Notes: generated by a model not told the origin, from the sequence alone. A DNA stretch of 64,000 bases from Ascarosepion bandense (GCA_037127315.1 JBBBDQ010000420.1:3534001-3598000), one strand, 5' to 3'. Shown: positions 1-12,504, numbered from the stretch's first letter. Made by a program: numbers and translations.

Positions 1-107
1 TCTACGGAACGCCCATAACCCAGAGGTAGAATCGCCGACTGACGCCATTTCGGTCTGTTTCAATCCTGGGTTAGAAGCAATCGGAGTCTAACCGTACTGA
101 TGAACCC
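1..107 (+). repeat. SINE-B, tRNA-derived, cut by window edge
   Basis: The sequence has a pol III A-box-like stretch (cccagaggtagaatcg) and a B-box-like stretch (gtttcaatcctggg), followed by the family tail reading into 'accgtactgatga'. The same unit recurs near 4.0, 4.3, 17.2, 33.7, 34.0, 47.8 and 48.0 kb. This copy ends early, before the usual 'cagcgaaacagatctgtctg' tail. It is a degenerate mobile repeat rather than a working tRNA gene, because the acceptor stem does not pair. Confidence 0.7.
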
Positions 108-359
108 CTTTCCCACTTTTGTGTAATTAAAATTTTATCCTAGATTTTTAACTGTATAAGTGTCTTCTTAGCTTTTGTGATTATCGAGTGACAGGCACGT
201 GTGTATGCATTATGGCAAAAGAGATATCGTCAGTATGAATGGGTCAGCAGAAGAGATATTAGTTTATGACTAGAGATGAACGAAACTTTCCCCCATCCCC
301 CATATAGATCTTTTGACACATTTTTAACTTTTCTGCAATAAATAATAGGATCAAAGTGT

Positions 360-1160
360 AGTATCTGTTCTCAAATACTCATTTCCGCTCTCCGGACACC
401 TCCAGCTAGGCGTACGCTTCTTTTAGAGATCCCGCTACCTGCGACTGATTCCTTTAGCGCATTGCGTTTTAGTAAGCAGCCGGTCTCGCTGTAGATTTGA
501 CTCTGCTTCGGAGGTGGAACGGTCTTATCCGCTTGAGGTTCCGCTACCCGCTTTAGATCACATTACCCGCTGTCGATCCGGCAAAAAATACGACGACTGT
601 TCAAGTACAATTGCCGTGGCTTTCACACGTGCTAGCTCGCAGCGATCCCGATTAACCGCGGTCGAATCCTGCAAAGGAAGCAAAACACGAGCCAGCCCAC
701 GACCGCAGCGCACACGTGCTAGCTGGCCCACAGCCGAATCCGTTCTCCTCGGATTATGTTTAGTTGCAGCCGAGACTCAACGTTCCAGCCTCTGCCGTTC
801 CTGCCAGACGCTAACGACTTTTCAGCCTGAGCTGTCCATGCGATATTGCTACCGACCGACACGAACGACTTTCCTGCCTGAGCTGATCCTGACGACGTTC
901 TAGCTTTTCCGACTTCCTCCTGGTTGCTTGTCGGTTTTATCACAATAAAATTGACTTTGAAACTTTACATCTTCTTCTCCGTCTCCTCGTTGTCTTTACT
1001 GTTTTCGCACATACAAAAGTTTGTGGGGTCGATACCCATTCCCTACCTCGGCTTCGCAACAAATGCTTTGAGTGCCTGAGAAGGATTTGTGTATATAAGG
1101 CACTATTCAACAGTGCTTAATCGGTGACACACTCAGTGACTGTTGGAGAGCGCATATTAT
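360..1160 (+). other. GC-richer block with polyA signal and TATA-like site; possible LTR or promoter remnant
   Basis: Between about 360 and 920 the base composition is visibly richer in G+C and CpG than the surrounding AT-rich DNA, and a 129-codon frame stays open (514-903) without recognisable domains. A short motif around 'cacacgtgctagct' occurs twice (about 626 and 711). An AATAAA lies near 943-948, and a TATA-like 'gtgtatataaggc' near 1090 is followed by a small inverted repeat (gcactattcaacagtgc). Together this resembles a decayed LTR or promoter/5' region, but I see no paired LTR, primer-binding site or TG...CA ends, so the nature is unresolved. Confidence 0.3.
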
Positions 1161-1639
1161 TTTTTAAGAAGATTTCTCGGATATTCAGGCCAGTAGACGA
1201 AAATAAATAAATATGCTGTTTATTAAATGAAGGGAGAGTCTACTTAAATATGCATATCCACTAAGAGTAACATTTAAGTAATAAAATATTGATACATAAG
1301 TGATTGTGATTGCTTCACAAGATATTGCAAAAGTAAAGCATAAAATGCTTATTGAATGCAGCTAAACGTTCAAATTATATAGAAATTATAGTGTTACATA
1401 AGGATATAGAGGTCATGATGTTTAAAAGGACTACAGACATAAATATTTACATTCTAAATAAGCTGTTGCCACTATCATTATTGCCATATTCACAACGTTT
1501 CGGTCGTTGCATGCTCGGACCTTCTTTGTTGATTGAACTCTTCATTCCGATCCCTGGGGTAGATTGTTCTTGTTCCATGAATCACGCCACTTCCGGATAT
1601 CTTAATTTTCTCCCTTTGACTCTTTTTTTTTTTATCACT

Positions 1640-1705
1640 GCTGTAGCCAGGTATTGAACTCACAACATTTTAGGTCAGGTCAAAGGTTTTATACACTAGA
1701 CCATG
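1640..1705 (-). repeat. tRNA-like fragment (SINE head)
   Basis: Read on the minus strand it contains 'tggtctagtgtataaaacc' (A-box-like) and 'gagttcaatacctggc' (B-box-like) spaced as in tRNA-derived SINE heads. A T-run at about 1626-1637 lies just beyond. The fragment is short and diverged. Confidence 0.45.
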
Positions 1706-1739
1706 TTTTAAAAAGGGTATATGAATTTTTGAGTCTTAT

Positions 1740-2700
1740 AAACCTAATAGATCAGTAACAATTTTTTTTTACCAGAGCTTATATTACTCTCTTCATGCTA
1801 TTAGTTATTCTCTAGCACTCCGTATTACTGATCCCAATATTGTATTCATTTCTATACTTGGTCGATTTAAAAGAATTTTGTAGCCTAGTATATGCGCTGA
1901 TTCCTTAAGTTTTCGTATTTTCTAGTGTTGTTCTCTATCTTTTATTTCATTTTCATCCCACATGAAGTGGTGATCTCATTTTCCTTGCATATGTGATCAG
2001 CTTCACCTGATTTTGTTATTTTTTTATTTTTTTTTTTAATCATCTCACCCCAAGCAAGGCATTTCAATGCCACTATTGTGCATGGGGCTACATAGGGGAA
2101 GGTAAAGAGAAGGAGTGGTTAGACATAGGGAATGTCAGGAGGAAGGTGACAGGTGAGTAAGGATACCGAGGATGAGGGTTGGGCAGATGGGAAGAGTGTT
2201 TGATAGAATGGGAGCAGGTTAGTGTGTTAGGAGGTGTCTATTAACCTTACATTTAAACTCCTGGAGATTGTAGCCGTCGGGGAAGCAATCGTGTGGAAGA
2301 GAATTCCACAGTCGGGAAGTGCGAGGAAAGAAACTGTTGGAGTAGAAGTTACGGTTGCATTTCCCGTCGCGTTACTGCCTTGCCATATTCTTGCAGCCTT
2401 TTCTTAAGAGGGCGACCCGTTTCTCCTTTATATTTCTTACCGCAAATTTTTGGAATGGCATACGCACAGTCCTTAATTATGTTCTGTATTGGAGGTCTTA
2501 CTTTGGAAAGGTATCAGTGAAGTGTAGAATCACTTTTGAAGGTCGTCCTGTTATACCGATTACGGATCTTTTCTATTTTTTCCGATAATCTTTTAACATG
2601 GGGTAGGCATAACGGGGCAGTTTTCTGGGTGTTGTTATCCTCTTGCACGCTTCTAATAACCTGAAGAAGGCCGAAGCGTACAACGGCCGGAGCGTTCTAA
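1740..2700 (-). pseudogene. Penelope-like element remnant, GIY-YIG endonuclease region, split by a LINE-A 3' end
   Basis: The minus strand from about 2590 down to 2370 reads as a GIY-YIG endonuclease segment typical of Penelope-like elements: 'KDCAYAIPKICGKKYKGETG' followed by 'RPLKKRLQEYGKAV'. The family norm is 'YxIPC..CgkxYiGeTgRpLxxRLxEH', so the catalytic tyrosine and the arginine helix are still visible, while the YIG core is changed to YKG and several stops occur. The flanking block 1740-2010 matches the block at 4785-4930, which borders the second copy, so both belong to the same element. A LINE-A 3' end occupies 2021-2370 inside it. It is non-functional. Confidence 0.65.
2021..2370 (-). 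mobile_element. LINE-A 3' end, 5'-truncated, inserted in PLE
   Basis: It begins on the plus strand with a T-run and 'aatcatctcaccccaagcaa', the reverse complement of the LINE-A terminus. It continues through the 3' UTR and into the last codons of the RT protein (antisense of the '...RLWNSLP..CFPDGYN' end block at about 2255-2365). It lies within a Penelope-like remnant whose two halves continue on either side. Confidence 0.7.
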
Positions 2701-3559
2701 ATATGCCAGTAATCATGAGTGCAACAGTCCGAACGATGTAAATAATATAAATAATTAAAATATCTCATCTCAGAAATATAGAGATTCATTATGATGTTAA
2801 ACAGGAATATAGGCATCGTGATAGAAAACAGGAATTTCGCAAATAAGGTGTGAAAATACCGCTATTGGTTCTCTGAGCATATTTATTTTACCTCTACAAC
2901 GAGTTGATCCACAGAGAAAAAAATGCGTATAAAATGACGAGATAAGTAAGGAGACAAATATTGCTTCGAGAAATAGGATAGAAAATCGTAGCTGGCCATA
3001 GTCGTCAACATTCTGGATAAAAACAATGCATAACAATGAAAGAATAGACGGAGTATGGTAAAAGTTTTTTTATTAAAATCTTTGTCCAATCGAAATTTAT
3101 TGTTCGAACTCAGATTGGTAGCAGTTTTAAAAAAGAAGAAATCTTCATGTTTTGAGTCTTGAATGTCAAGGAATATAAACATTTAAAAACTGTCACATTT
3201 TCTTGGAATCCTGAGGAAATTTATATGAAACACCGAAAAAAAGAAGAAATATTCCTGCTCTGAGTCTTGCTTTATGGAATAACAAGGAATATAAAAATTC
3301 GAAAACTGCCCCATTTTCTTTGAAATCTAAGGAAATCTAGAAGAAACACTGAGCTTATCAATCTGACCATCACATTAGCAGTGAACCTAAAAAAACCTTA
3401 TCATCATGACGACGAAGATTATTGAAAGCAAGAGCAGCAACACGGATGATTTTTGTGTTCATCACAAAGAAAGCCCGCCGTGGCAGTGACACGAACAGAT
3501 GAACGCTGCTAGTCAGAAAACGAGAATAGTTAAAAATGTAATTAAGAGATTTGGTGACA

Positions 3560-3860
3560 AACGAGTTGGCAGTGTCCTGCTATCCCAGGGACTTGTACTG
3601 TTTACAGCGGTGAGGGATGCTGCTTCCCCGTTGCATGCTGACCTGTCATTGTTTGTACGAGAGCGAGGGTAAGAAAAGGCGGTAGAATGCTCAGTTCGGC
3701 TGTCCCCAAGGATTGTCTTTAGTAATTACGGCCAAGGGGACCTCACTCGATCTTATGACACGCATGCGCACAAAGGTCATGCATGGCAATTTCCGTCACG
3801 TGATAAACACCTCGGTCTCTGCAACGTATTACTTGAATTTGTATCCTGTTTTGATTGGCT
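3560..3860. promoter_or_regulatory. GC/CpG-richer block with NRF1-like and E-box-like motifs
   Basis: This ~300-bp stretch stands out from the AT-rich surroundings. It contains 'cacgcatgcgcac', close to the NRF1 palindrome consensus, at about 3761, and 'gtcacgtga' (CACGTG E-box, USF/MITF/TFE type) at about 3796. No convincing gene follows within view, so a promoter or enhancer is only a suggestion from motif content. Confidence 0.25.
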
Positions 3861-3972
3861 TCATCAACGCCCTATTTATTTTTTAGTATTAATTTGACAG
3901 AAATAAAGTATTTTGTTAAGCATTATGTAAGAAGATTCTCAAACACACACGCATATTGTTGAGTTGTGTTAA

Positions 3973-4437
3973 TAGTCTGCCTCCTTCTACCGAGCGCCCA
4001 TAGCTCAGAGGTAGAATCGCCGACTTGACGCTAATTCAGTCGGGTTTCAATACTGGGTAAAAAGCAATCGGATATCTAACCGTACTGATGAGCTGTGATA
4101 CAGCGAAACAGATTTGTTTGCGGATGACTATTTACACTCTTACGCCCTAATTGAGTACTCTGGAAGAATGGTAAACTTTGACAAAACAGTAGCTACTCTA
4201 GCATCTACGCATCGTTCATTCAGTAATGCATTAAAACACTCTCAGCTATTGGCGTATGTATACATGATATATCACACGCTAAAAGTTTGCTTCCCTCTAC
4301 CGAGCGCACATAGCTCTGAGGTAGAATTGCAGACTGACACCAATTCGGTCGGGTTTCAATCCTGGGTAAAAAGCAATCGGATGTCTAACCGTACTGATGA
4401 GCTGTGATACAGCGAAACAGATCTGTCTGCGGATGTC
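3973..4437 (+). repeat. SINE-B tandem pair (about 310-bp period)
   Basis: Two SINE-B heads occur in direct orientation: the 'cgagcgc' head start is at 3991 and again at 4301. Both carry the A-box-like, B-box-like and 'cagcgaaacagat' tail segments. The 170-bp spacer between them recurs at 33.8 kb, so the repeating unit is head plus spacer rather than two independent insertions. The second copy runs into a short (CT)n/(TA)n tract. Confidence 0.7.
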
Positions 4438-4759
4438 TCTCTCTCTCTATATATATATATTATTTATTATGCTTTTGAACATGTACAAACTACATTCTGC
4501 TACAAAATTGTGCACTTTATTTCTACATTGAAAGTACAATGTCTCATCTGGTAGATAATAATAATGGTAATAAACGTTATTTTTAAAAGAAAATTTATGA
4601 ACATTCACTTCCACTATGGGAATATCATTCTTAGCCTATCTGCGATAATTCTCGTCGCCAGATAGTTATCTTTTTAATTCTAAGTTATTTGTTCACCACT
4701 TGCAGCTCTTTGGTTCAAGTCACTAGAACTAACCAACATCTATATCCACTGGGCCATGT

Positions 4760-5110
4760 GTCCTTGAGAATATCAGTATGTGAATTTATGGGACTTACAA
4801 AACTAATATCTCAGTAACCACTTTTTACAAGAGTTCATATTGCAAATTTTGATTCTTATAATTTTCTCTAGCACTCCGCATTACTGGTTCCCCTATTGTA
4901 TTCATTTCATATGTGGTCAGCTACACCTGAATTTTCAATCACCCCTCGTGTTACGGCCTAGCGATGTTCTTGTAGCTTTACCTTCAGTGGGTGGCTCGTT
5001 TCTCTTTTATATTTTTTCACAGCTACATGAAATGGCGTACACACAGTCCTTGGTCATGTTCTCCTCTATTGGGGAGGCTTACTCGTGAGCGGTATCTGGA
5101 TAGGGAGGAA
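4760..5110 (-). pseudogene. Penelope-like element remnant, GIY-YIG region, second copy
   Basis: On the minus strand around 5050-4940 the translation reads 'MTKDCVYAISCSCEK' and, after a stop and frame change, 'HPLKVKLQEH', matching the GIY-YIG block of Penelope-like elements. The adjoining 4785-4930 region is alignable with 1740-2010, so this is a second copy of the element near 2.4 kb, lacking the LINE-A insertion. Stops and frameshifts make it inactive. Confidence 0.55.
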
Positions 5111-6595
5111 GAAAGTGGACCACCGCCCCCTATGCGATGAAGTTGGAAATTTGATAAAGAACGCTACTGAAAACTACATAAACTTAAAGAATCACGAAGG
5201 AATTATGACAATATTGAAGAGTTAAACTTTGTGATAATAACAACAAAAATGAGGAAAATAAATACTATAAATAAAATTTAAAAAATAACGTTTCTTGATA
5301 TAATAACTCATTTAAGGCTGCTTTATAGAGTAATTAAAAAAGTTTTCGAGTTTCTGACTCAGAAAGAGGTTTCAAGATGGCGAAGAAGATGCATCTGCAT
5401 TGATCTGTCATAGCCTGTTGCTATTTTGAGAGTGTGAAACGCCTCACTGTGGAACAGTGATTAGCAATATAGTATTGCTTCTCATTATTACTGTAGTGGG
5501 CTACAATTGTAGACTCCAGTCTGGCTAACATACGATAATCTTTGTATTTCGTATGTGAGAGGAATTGCTGATACTTGGGGAATTCTCCTGTCAAGAATTT
5601 AGCAATTAGCTCGACTGCATCATTCAGTTAACGTCCACAATCAATAGCCGCTCAATCACTGGATCAATCAGAAGAGAGTTGAATCTGTTTTAACGTGGAG
5701 GTTGGGGTTAGCCTGCAAACGGCATGTAGCAAGCTCAATTTAAACAATACTTGTATTTGCATATTTGCAGCGCCCTCTACCATCTGGAAAACGCTCGTTG
5801 TGATTTATTGTTTCGTCTTGCGCTGGTTCCGTCCATGTGTTTTCTATTGCAGCCAGCATATTGGCTGGGATGGAATGGGGTAAAATTTGGGAAAGTGGCG
5901 AGAAGAACAAGGTTAGGACGTCTAAGGGTAAAATGGTGGCAAGTAAGAAAATGAATGGGTTGGTCTTCCTGAGACGTCATATTGCAATACGCTTCTGAAG
6001 GCGATGCACGGTTTGTTATCAGACCGACAAACTGAGATCCTGTAAAAAGTAAAAGAAAGAAAGGAAACAGTCTTTCTGAGTGTTTTAATTTTAGCCATCT
6101 TCCTTTTTTTTAATTTCTGATCTGTGTTTTTCATCCGTAAAACCAGATGTCTGTTCAATCAGGGGTTTTTTAATCAACCACTTGGCGAATGAATATTGAT
6201 AAAATGTAGTCGTTGATTTCTACAGTGCTTCATTTTCATGAGACTATCCATCAAATGGTATCGAAAAGTCAGTCCTACGTGTAATTTCTTGCTTAGATTT
6301 ATAGCATCATGATTCTGAAGAAGGTTTAGTCATTTCTACGTTGCTTTTGTCTTTGGTTAAGAACAATTTTCAAAGAGAAGAATCCGGGCTGGAATAAGCA
6401 ATTATCAGCTTAAAAGACTAAATCAGCGTACTAAGTTCAAATCTGCGCAAAACTGTTTTTTTATTAACTTTCAACTGTTCAGAAGAAACGAATGTACTTC
6501 GGTCTGGCCTATTCTATAACCACATATATATTAGATAAATAAAAAACTTGGTTTGTAACTGCTTTAGTAAATCACTCTCCTCAATATTACTTCGC
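5111..6595. other. AT-rich stretch, no recognisable feature
   Basis: I see no coding homology, tRNA boxes or tandem structure here. Open frames are short and overlap on both strands. Confidence 0.4.
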
Positions 6596-6599
6596 TTAG

Positions 6600-6775
6600 T
6601 CAATTCCACTCACGTCTATTTTCCACCCACGTCTATTGAACAGGTGAAGGGGCTCATCCCTTGTTCCCTGTCTAGGAAGTGGTTTCCGGTTTTCTCTTTT
6701 CCAATCTTTTTACTCTTTTCTTTTTTCTTTTTCAATTGGAGTAGATAGACTTAACTATCGCCCGGTTCACACTCC
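6600..6775 (+). mobile_element. LINE-A-associated 156-bp tail unit
   Basis: It carries 'cccacgtctattgaacaggt', 'ctcatcccttgttccctgt', 'ggtttccggttttctctttt' and 'cgcccggttcacactcc'. The same unit is present at 43.5, 51.8 and, in tandem, 61.6-62.0 kb, where it precedes the LINE-A terminal block. This copy has the start of a second unit at its end. Confidence 0.6.
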
Positions 6776-8130
6776 ATGTTTTCTCCCGTTTGTCATGTCA
6801 GTGTCATATTCTCTAAGTCATATTTCTTCAAACCTGTACTTGTAAAAGTTTCCTTTTTGTTTCCATTTTCTTGTCATTTATTAATTGCAAATATGCTCCG
6901 TCTATGTCATTCTCAACATTTTTCTCTAGAACTACATTTTATTGCCTCAAATCTCTTTTTCATTCCCCCAACATTCGCTGCCATAGTGGATAAATTGTAG
7001 TATTTTAGAGATTTTCCTTCTGTACAATTAAATTTTCCTGTTTTTCAATACTTTCTATAACATTTGGGAGGCTTTATTCGATATTTCAATTTTAACATTT
7101 TCCGTCTTCGACTGTAACACTTTATTTTAAAATGTCTGTACTTGCCTAATTTTAACACCTCCAATTCATAGCTTATATCTTGGGCTGTTTTTCTAGCGAA
7201 GGACCATTTTTTTTCTGCCGGACTTTCTTTCAATCACGAAAACCAAGCGCTAAATTCATTCCACTGATTCATTTTTATAAAGGCTGCTTTATAAAGTAAG
7301 TTATTGCTTTGAACTTTACAGCAACTTGGGCAATGGAATCAGAAGTAAGTCCTGATCTACGCCTCAGTATTTGCTTTTAGACGACGACATAATGTTATTT
7401 TTCTGCTAATCGTATAGTATATTACGCTTGTGTATAAAGATATTTTTTTCGTAGAAAACAATGTACAAACCTATTTTTTCACCCTGTACAGTGCTTGAAG
7501 ACCACGCGAATTAGGTTACGTTAGGAGAAATGCGGATCTCAGCGGAAGGAATACAGATTAAAATGTAAATTGATTCTAACCTTGAACGGGTTAAGATTGT
7601 AGTGATCGGAAAAACATCCTCTTGGGAGTGAGTTAAAAATAGCAGTGGTTCACAGAAAGAAGCTGTTTAAGTTAATCTTAATTCAGGGAATGTGGATAGT
7701 TGGGCTGGCGTGTCCTTGTCTTGAAGGTCTGAAAGTCGGATTTGGATCAAAATTCCGATTCAGGCCGATGATTTGATTTGAGGCCTTCAAGTGACACACT
7801 TTATGGAATTTCAAAACCTCACGTCACAAAACCTCTCATTTTAACTCTGATTACTTGGCATTTTAAGAAATAAAATTGGTTTCCTCAATTCACATTTCTT
7901 TGAGATATTTTAACTAGATTTTAAACAAAAAATAGAAATCACATGCACAAACTTTTCGTGATACTTTAAACTCAATATGAATTAAAAACTTTCAAAATCA
8001 CTATTTTTTTTTCAGTTATATTAGAAATGTGATTATTTAAATTTTCATTCTTCATTTCGACCCAAATGCCAATGTTGAAGCATCAGACAGATTAAGGGCA
8101 GAATTTCAGTCTCGGGATAGATAGATAAAA
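6776..8130. other. AT-rich stretch, no recognisable feature
   Basis: I see no supported genes. A few short T-rich frames are present only. Confidence 0.4.
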
Positions 8131-8154
8131 GAGATACATAGATTGTGTGTGTGC

Positions 8155-8164
8155 GTCAGTGAGT

Positions 8165-8211
<47 letters not shown>

Positions 8212-8385
8212 GGTGGGTGAAAAATAACGTAGATAGATAGATGAAAATGTAAATTAAAACTAGCATAGATCAATATAAAGAGATTAAAAACTAAGATAGC
8301 TATAGGGAGTGGTTGACAAAATCTATGATAGATAGAAAGAGAGAGATTGAAAAAGAAACTAAGATAGATAGTTATGAACAGACTG

Positions 8386-8450
<65 letters not shown>

Positions 8451-8604
8451 TTAACAGACTGAGACAGACATACAAACAGGTAAACGCGAACAAACGAAGG
8501 TGGGTATCTAGCTATCTATTTATCTAGAATATATATATATATATATATATAGTCTGATAGATAGAAACAACTAAGATATACAAAACCATTGAAAAACTAA
8601 AGTA

Positions 8605-8672
<68 letters not shown>

Positions 8673-8772
8673 AAAGAGTGGTTACACAAGATTAGATAGA
8701 AAAAAGAGATTGAAATGCTTAGATAAAGAGATATAAACTGATTTTAGACAGAGGAGCAGATAAGTGCACGTG

Positions 8773-8825
<53 letters not shown>

Positions 8826-8839
8826 TGAATGAGACTGAA

Positions 8840-8906
<67 letters not shown>
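8155..8906. repeat. Microsatellite cluster: (GA)n, (GATA)n, (TA)n
   Basis: A (GA)n run lies at about 8168-8208. Four long (GATA)n runs lie at about 8388-8449, 8606-8671, 8774-8825 and 8841-8907. A short (TA)n run lies near 8530-8552. Scattered single GATA units between them show one decaying cluster. The isoleucine/tyrosine/leucine/serine-rich minus-strand frames here are translations of this repeat, not genes. Confidence 0.95.
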
Positions 8907-8907
<1 letters not shown>

Positions 8908-9583
8908 CGAACTTGTATTAACAAAAGAAAAAAATTCAGCGTCATCTGAATTCCACATCAATTCCTCTTATTTTCAAATGACGAATAAACTATTTGGCCT
9001 AGAGATAAATAAAAGGATAGAAGTAGCCGTATCAGTCAAAAGATAGATTAGTTTGGAAGCTACGTGGAAAAATTACTTAACAAATAAGGTAATATACAAA
9101 ACGAAGCCTGAGAAATCCGGTTGACTTCGCTAACATTCTGTGCCGAAGATCACCAGCAAGCAATTTTATTTAGAACATACAAAAGAAGGCGCAGATAACA
9201 ATAAGACTGTCAAAACATATGCCGCAATTATTTTCCTGGTTCTCTCCCTTCCCAGTTGGGAATTGGACAGAATTATTCATTAACTGTTTGTTCTTTCCCA
9301 AGATAATTCACTCTCCAGTCAATGGAAACAAAAACACTCGACTAAATATACTCGGTTCAACATGCGTCCAATGGGCAAGCTGTCGATTTACGACGCTTAA
9401 ATTTGTCTGACTTAAAACGGAAAACAGATCGACTTTCGAGAACCGAACTAACTACTTAGCAATAATCTTGTTCAACTAATAAACTTACTTAATAAACTTA
9501 CTAAACATGAATCTATATAGAGATGACGAATAAGCAATCTTCAGTTTCATTTTTTTATTTAGCCAATAAAAATACGTTATTAA

Positions 9584-10088
9584 CTAGCAGTATAGCCCGG
9601 CGTTGCTCGGGTGTAATGAAAGCTTTAAACCTAATCCATGGCCCTGCAGCTCAGGCTGAGCCTAAAGAATATGTGTGTGAAGTTTGGTGAGAATCGGATA
9701 AAAATTGTGGATTTGTATAAAGGACACACAAACAGATAAACAGACACACACAAACATCTTGCCTTTTATATACATTTTTATTATCGATTGTAAGAACTGC
9801 AACCTTGAAACTTCTGAATATCGTTTCTTATGTCTTTGTCTATGAGTGTATCAAATTTGATTAAAATCGGACCACTCCTTCTATAACCCGGTTTTTTCGA
9901 TTATCGATTTTCGATATTTATCAAGGGTACCTCGACACAAAACCTAGCTAAGAACACTCGCAGACGCTTATAGTACAACTGTATAAATTTTCAAGAAAAT
10001 CGGTTCAGCCGTTTCGGAGTCTATAGGTAACGGACACACACACACATACACATACAGAGACAAAGTTCCATTTATAAATAAGTTTAGA
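9584..10088 (-). mobile_element. HEL copy 1, non-autonomous Helitron-like element (short form)
   Basis: In element orientation it begins TCTAAACTTATTTATAAATG and ends in a GC hairpin (cccgagcaacgccggg) followed by 'ctatactg' and CTAG. It is flanked 5' by A and 3' by T with no target duplication, as expected for Helitrons. Internal features are a (TG)n tract after the 5' end and a central ATCGATAATCGAAA-rich region. There is no Rep/helicase coding capacity in 505 bp. Four other copies share both ends. Confidence 0.7.
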
Positions 10089-10109
10089 TTAAGGTTAGCA
10101 CAATTTTGC

Positions 10110-10395
10110 TGTGCTCTGACGAGCTTATCTCCTTAGTGAACTGTCTATTCGAATTTATTTGAGCTACTATATTGGTAACTAGATCCTACCCTTTTACAAT
10201 CAAAACAGTCAAATGTAACCACAATTTCTACTCTATCAGTTTCTTGTCTCACGCTTCCCACCTATGGAACTCTCTCCCGTATGCGTGTTTCCTTGATAAC
10301 TACTATCTCCAAGACTAATTCCATTGTCTCTATGTTCTTCTTTTTTTCCACTCTCCTATCAGGTAACCCCCTGCACACTAGGGGCGATAGTACAT
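10110..10395 (+). mobile_element. LINE-A 3' fragment
   Basis: It contains the degraded end of the LINE-A RT ORF ('gctactatattggtaactag', 'tctcacgcttcccacctatg') and then the terminal block 'gtaaccccctgcacactag'. This matches the corresponding part of the main copy at 23.48-23.82 kb. It is truncated and full of stops. Confidence 0.65.
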
Positions 10396-10599
10396 TGTTT
10401 GGAAGTGAAATGATTATAACAAATTTAAAAAACATGATCCAAAAGATGGACACACACCGAAGCTTAAACATACGAGTTCTCGTTAACCAGAGTACCCTGC
10501 TAAACAGTACCCCACCCAAAAGCGTCTGCAAATAAAGGTATATCGACTATTAGCAAAAATTCTGAAATATAAACTCACTTATTATTTCATGAGTTACTT

Positions 10600-11515
10600 T
10601 TATTCATTTCATCCCATGCAAGGCAATAAAATCTCTAAGATGCAAAGCGGGAAGGAAGAAGAGAGAATAAGAAAAATAAAAAAAACATCATTAAGAAGCG
10701 AGAACAATAAAAGAAGAGGATAAAAAAAACAGTAGATAATGATTTAAATTTCATTTCCCTTTATGAAGAAAAAAATGTCTGGAAAGCAATAATCCGAGCA
10801 AGAAGTGCGAGAAATGAACTTACTCTTACATTTAACCAATTAAACTGTTAAATAACGAGACCTTGCCGACAGTCTAGAACAGTACTTAAGTTTACATACC
10901 ATAATGGGGAGATCCTGAGAGCAACTAGCATGAAAGTATTTATAGAAAAGGCACAAGGAAGCTACCTTACGCTGTTGGACAAGAGATTGAAGCTGGAGTC
11001 CCAATAGCATTGCCGATTCTTTATTGGATTTTATCAGGACTCTCTTAATATAAGGAAGAAACACCAGCCCATATGTGGCAATAACATTCAAATCATAGAC
11101 GAATGGTAGACTCATAAAAATGTAAAGAAAATTTAAGGAAGAACAATTGTCTAGCACAACAGAGTAACAAAGTACAGACTCGGTACATTTCGGTGGTGGA
11201 AAAATGGCTGAAGTCAAGATGCCAGGTAATGACCAATAATAATGCTGACTTTTATTTGGATTTTATCAAGAATCTATAAATGTAAAGCAAAAGCACCAGA
11301 TCATATGTGGCAGCAATATACAAAACATGGGCGAATGTTAGACTGATTAAATGTAACGTAGATTCCAGATAGAACTCGGTTGAGAGAGTGAGGCCAAGGA
11401 GGCGCTGTGTTGCTCCCCAGAAGATTAGCGTCATCCATTCTGATGGCAGGAAGTTAGTTTCTCGATGATTGTTAAAGGAGAGCAATTTCATTTTGGAGGC
11501 ATTCAAATTTACAAG
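10600..11515 (-). pseudogene. LINE-A RT C-terminal fragments, two in tandem
   Basis: The minus strand carries pieces of the LINE-A protein. In 11506-11252 the frame begins 'MNASKMKLLSFNNHRE' and then 'LLGLTLSTEFYLES', equal to the region just after the RT palm in the main copy. In 11217-10840, pieces reading 'VQQRKVASLCLFYKYFHASC' correspond to the conserved RRNVAS.LFYKYFHG block. The motif corresponding to 'HMWSGAPA..LDIL' occurs twice (about 11080-11010 and 11310-11260), so two partial copies or an internal duplication are present. The 3' tail at 10600-10830 is degraded. Confidence 0.65.
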
Positions 11516-11689
11516 ACATTTCTTACTTCAGTCCATCACAGATTGGAGGTCTTTTTAAAAAGCTGTAGCCTGGTTTTCTTTATCAGCTTTGGCTGATATG
11601 CTCTTAGTGATATTTATAATTTTACAATCCTAACTGGTACCTCTCCTGTCAGCCATTTACTCAAGCTCATTAGGCACGTTACACACTTA

Positions 11690-11930
11690 ATCTCATTGTT
11701 TTTCTGGCCTTCGGTCGTTTTATGAGTATCAAGTCCTCCAAGGTTTCTTTTTTTTATTATATGTCCTCAAAATTTCAGCATTTTCTTATTCTAGGTGTAA
11801 ATTTCTTATTTTTGTTTTTGGGTGAATTTTCTTTTAAACATTTTCATTGTTCACAAATTCTACTTATGGCATTTTAAATATCTTTCTGTAGATTCACGTT
11901 TCTGTTGCGTTGACTTTTTCACTTCAGATG
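11690..11930 (-). mobile_element. Probable LINE-B fragment (3' ORF part)
   Basis: The plus strand shows 'attcacgtttctgttgcg' preceded by a T-rich segment alignable with LINE-B at 37.09-37.17 kb ('accacatttctgttgcttca') and 15.15-15.23 kb. It is strongly diverged. Confidence 0.35.
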
Positions 11931-12504
11931 TGATGAAATGTTTAGAATTCCCTGTTATACTGGAGTAATGATATAACAAAGCAGTTTTTATTTCCAAGCA
12001 AATAGGCTTGACTTTGAAACTCGTATATCTTTGGATAGAGCAAAAGAGAACAAGTCTTCAAAACTTGAGGCTGTTCTCTTCTGCAATGTGTCTAATTCTA
12101 GTCATTGATTGGTCAGTTTTGGTGATTAATCCGGGATTTCAATTTTCTTAATTTGTTTTCAAAACTCTTCGGAAATTTGCAACTTTTTCAGGCTTTCCTG
12201 TAACGTTGAATACATTTAACAGTCCCATATTTCACCATTTTCTTCAGTTTGTTTTAATCGTGTTCACCCCCCAGCAAAGCCGTAATGCTACAGAGACGCA
12301 TGGGGGAGTCACTTGACGTGTAAAACTTAGAAACAGAAACATTACTAAGGAACGAAAACAAAGTAAAATATATCAGGAGGACAGCCGATATCGGTTGACG
12401 TTGCATTTAATGTTTTGCAGTTCATAAAGTTAGCTAGAAGACATGGAGCCGAAAGGGATTTCCATCAGCGAGAAGTGTGAGAAAAAAAAATCTCGCCAGC
12501 TTAA

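Noticed and set aside
8682..8961. Open frames of repeated Ile/Tyr/Leu/Ser on the minus strand
   Set aside because: They are translations of (GATA)n microsatellites in successive frames.
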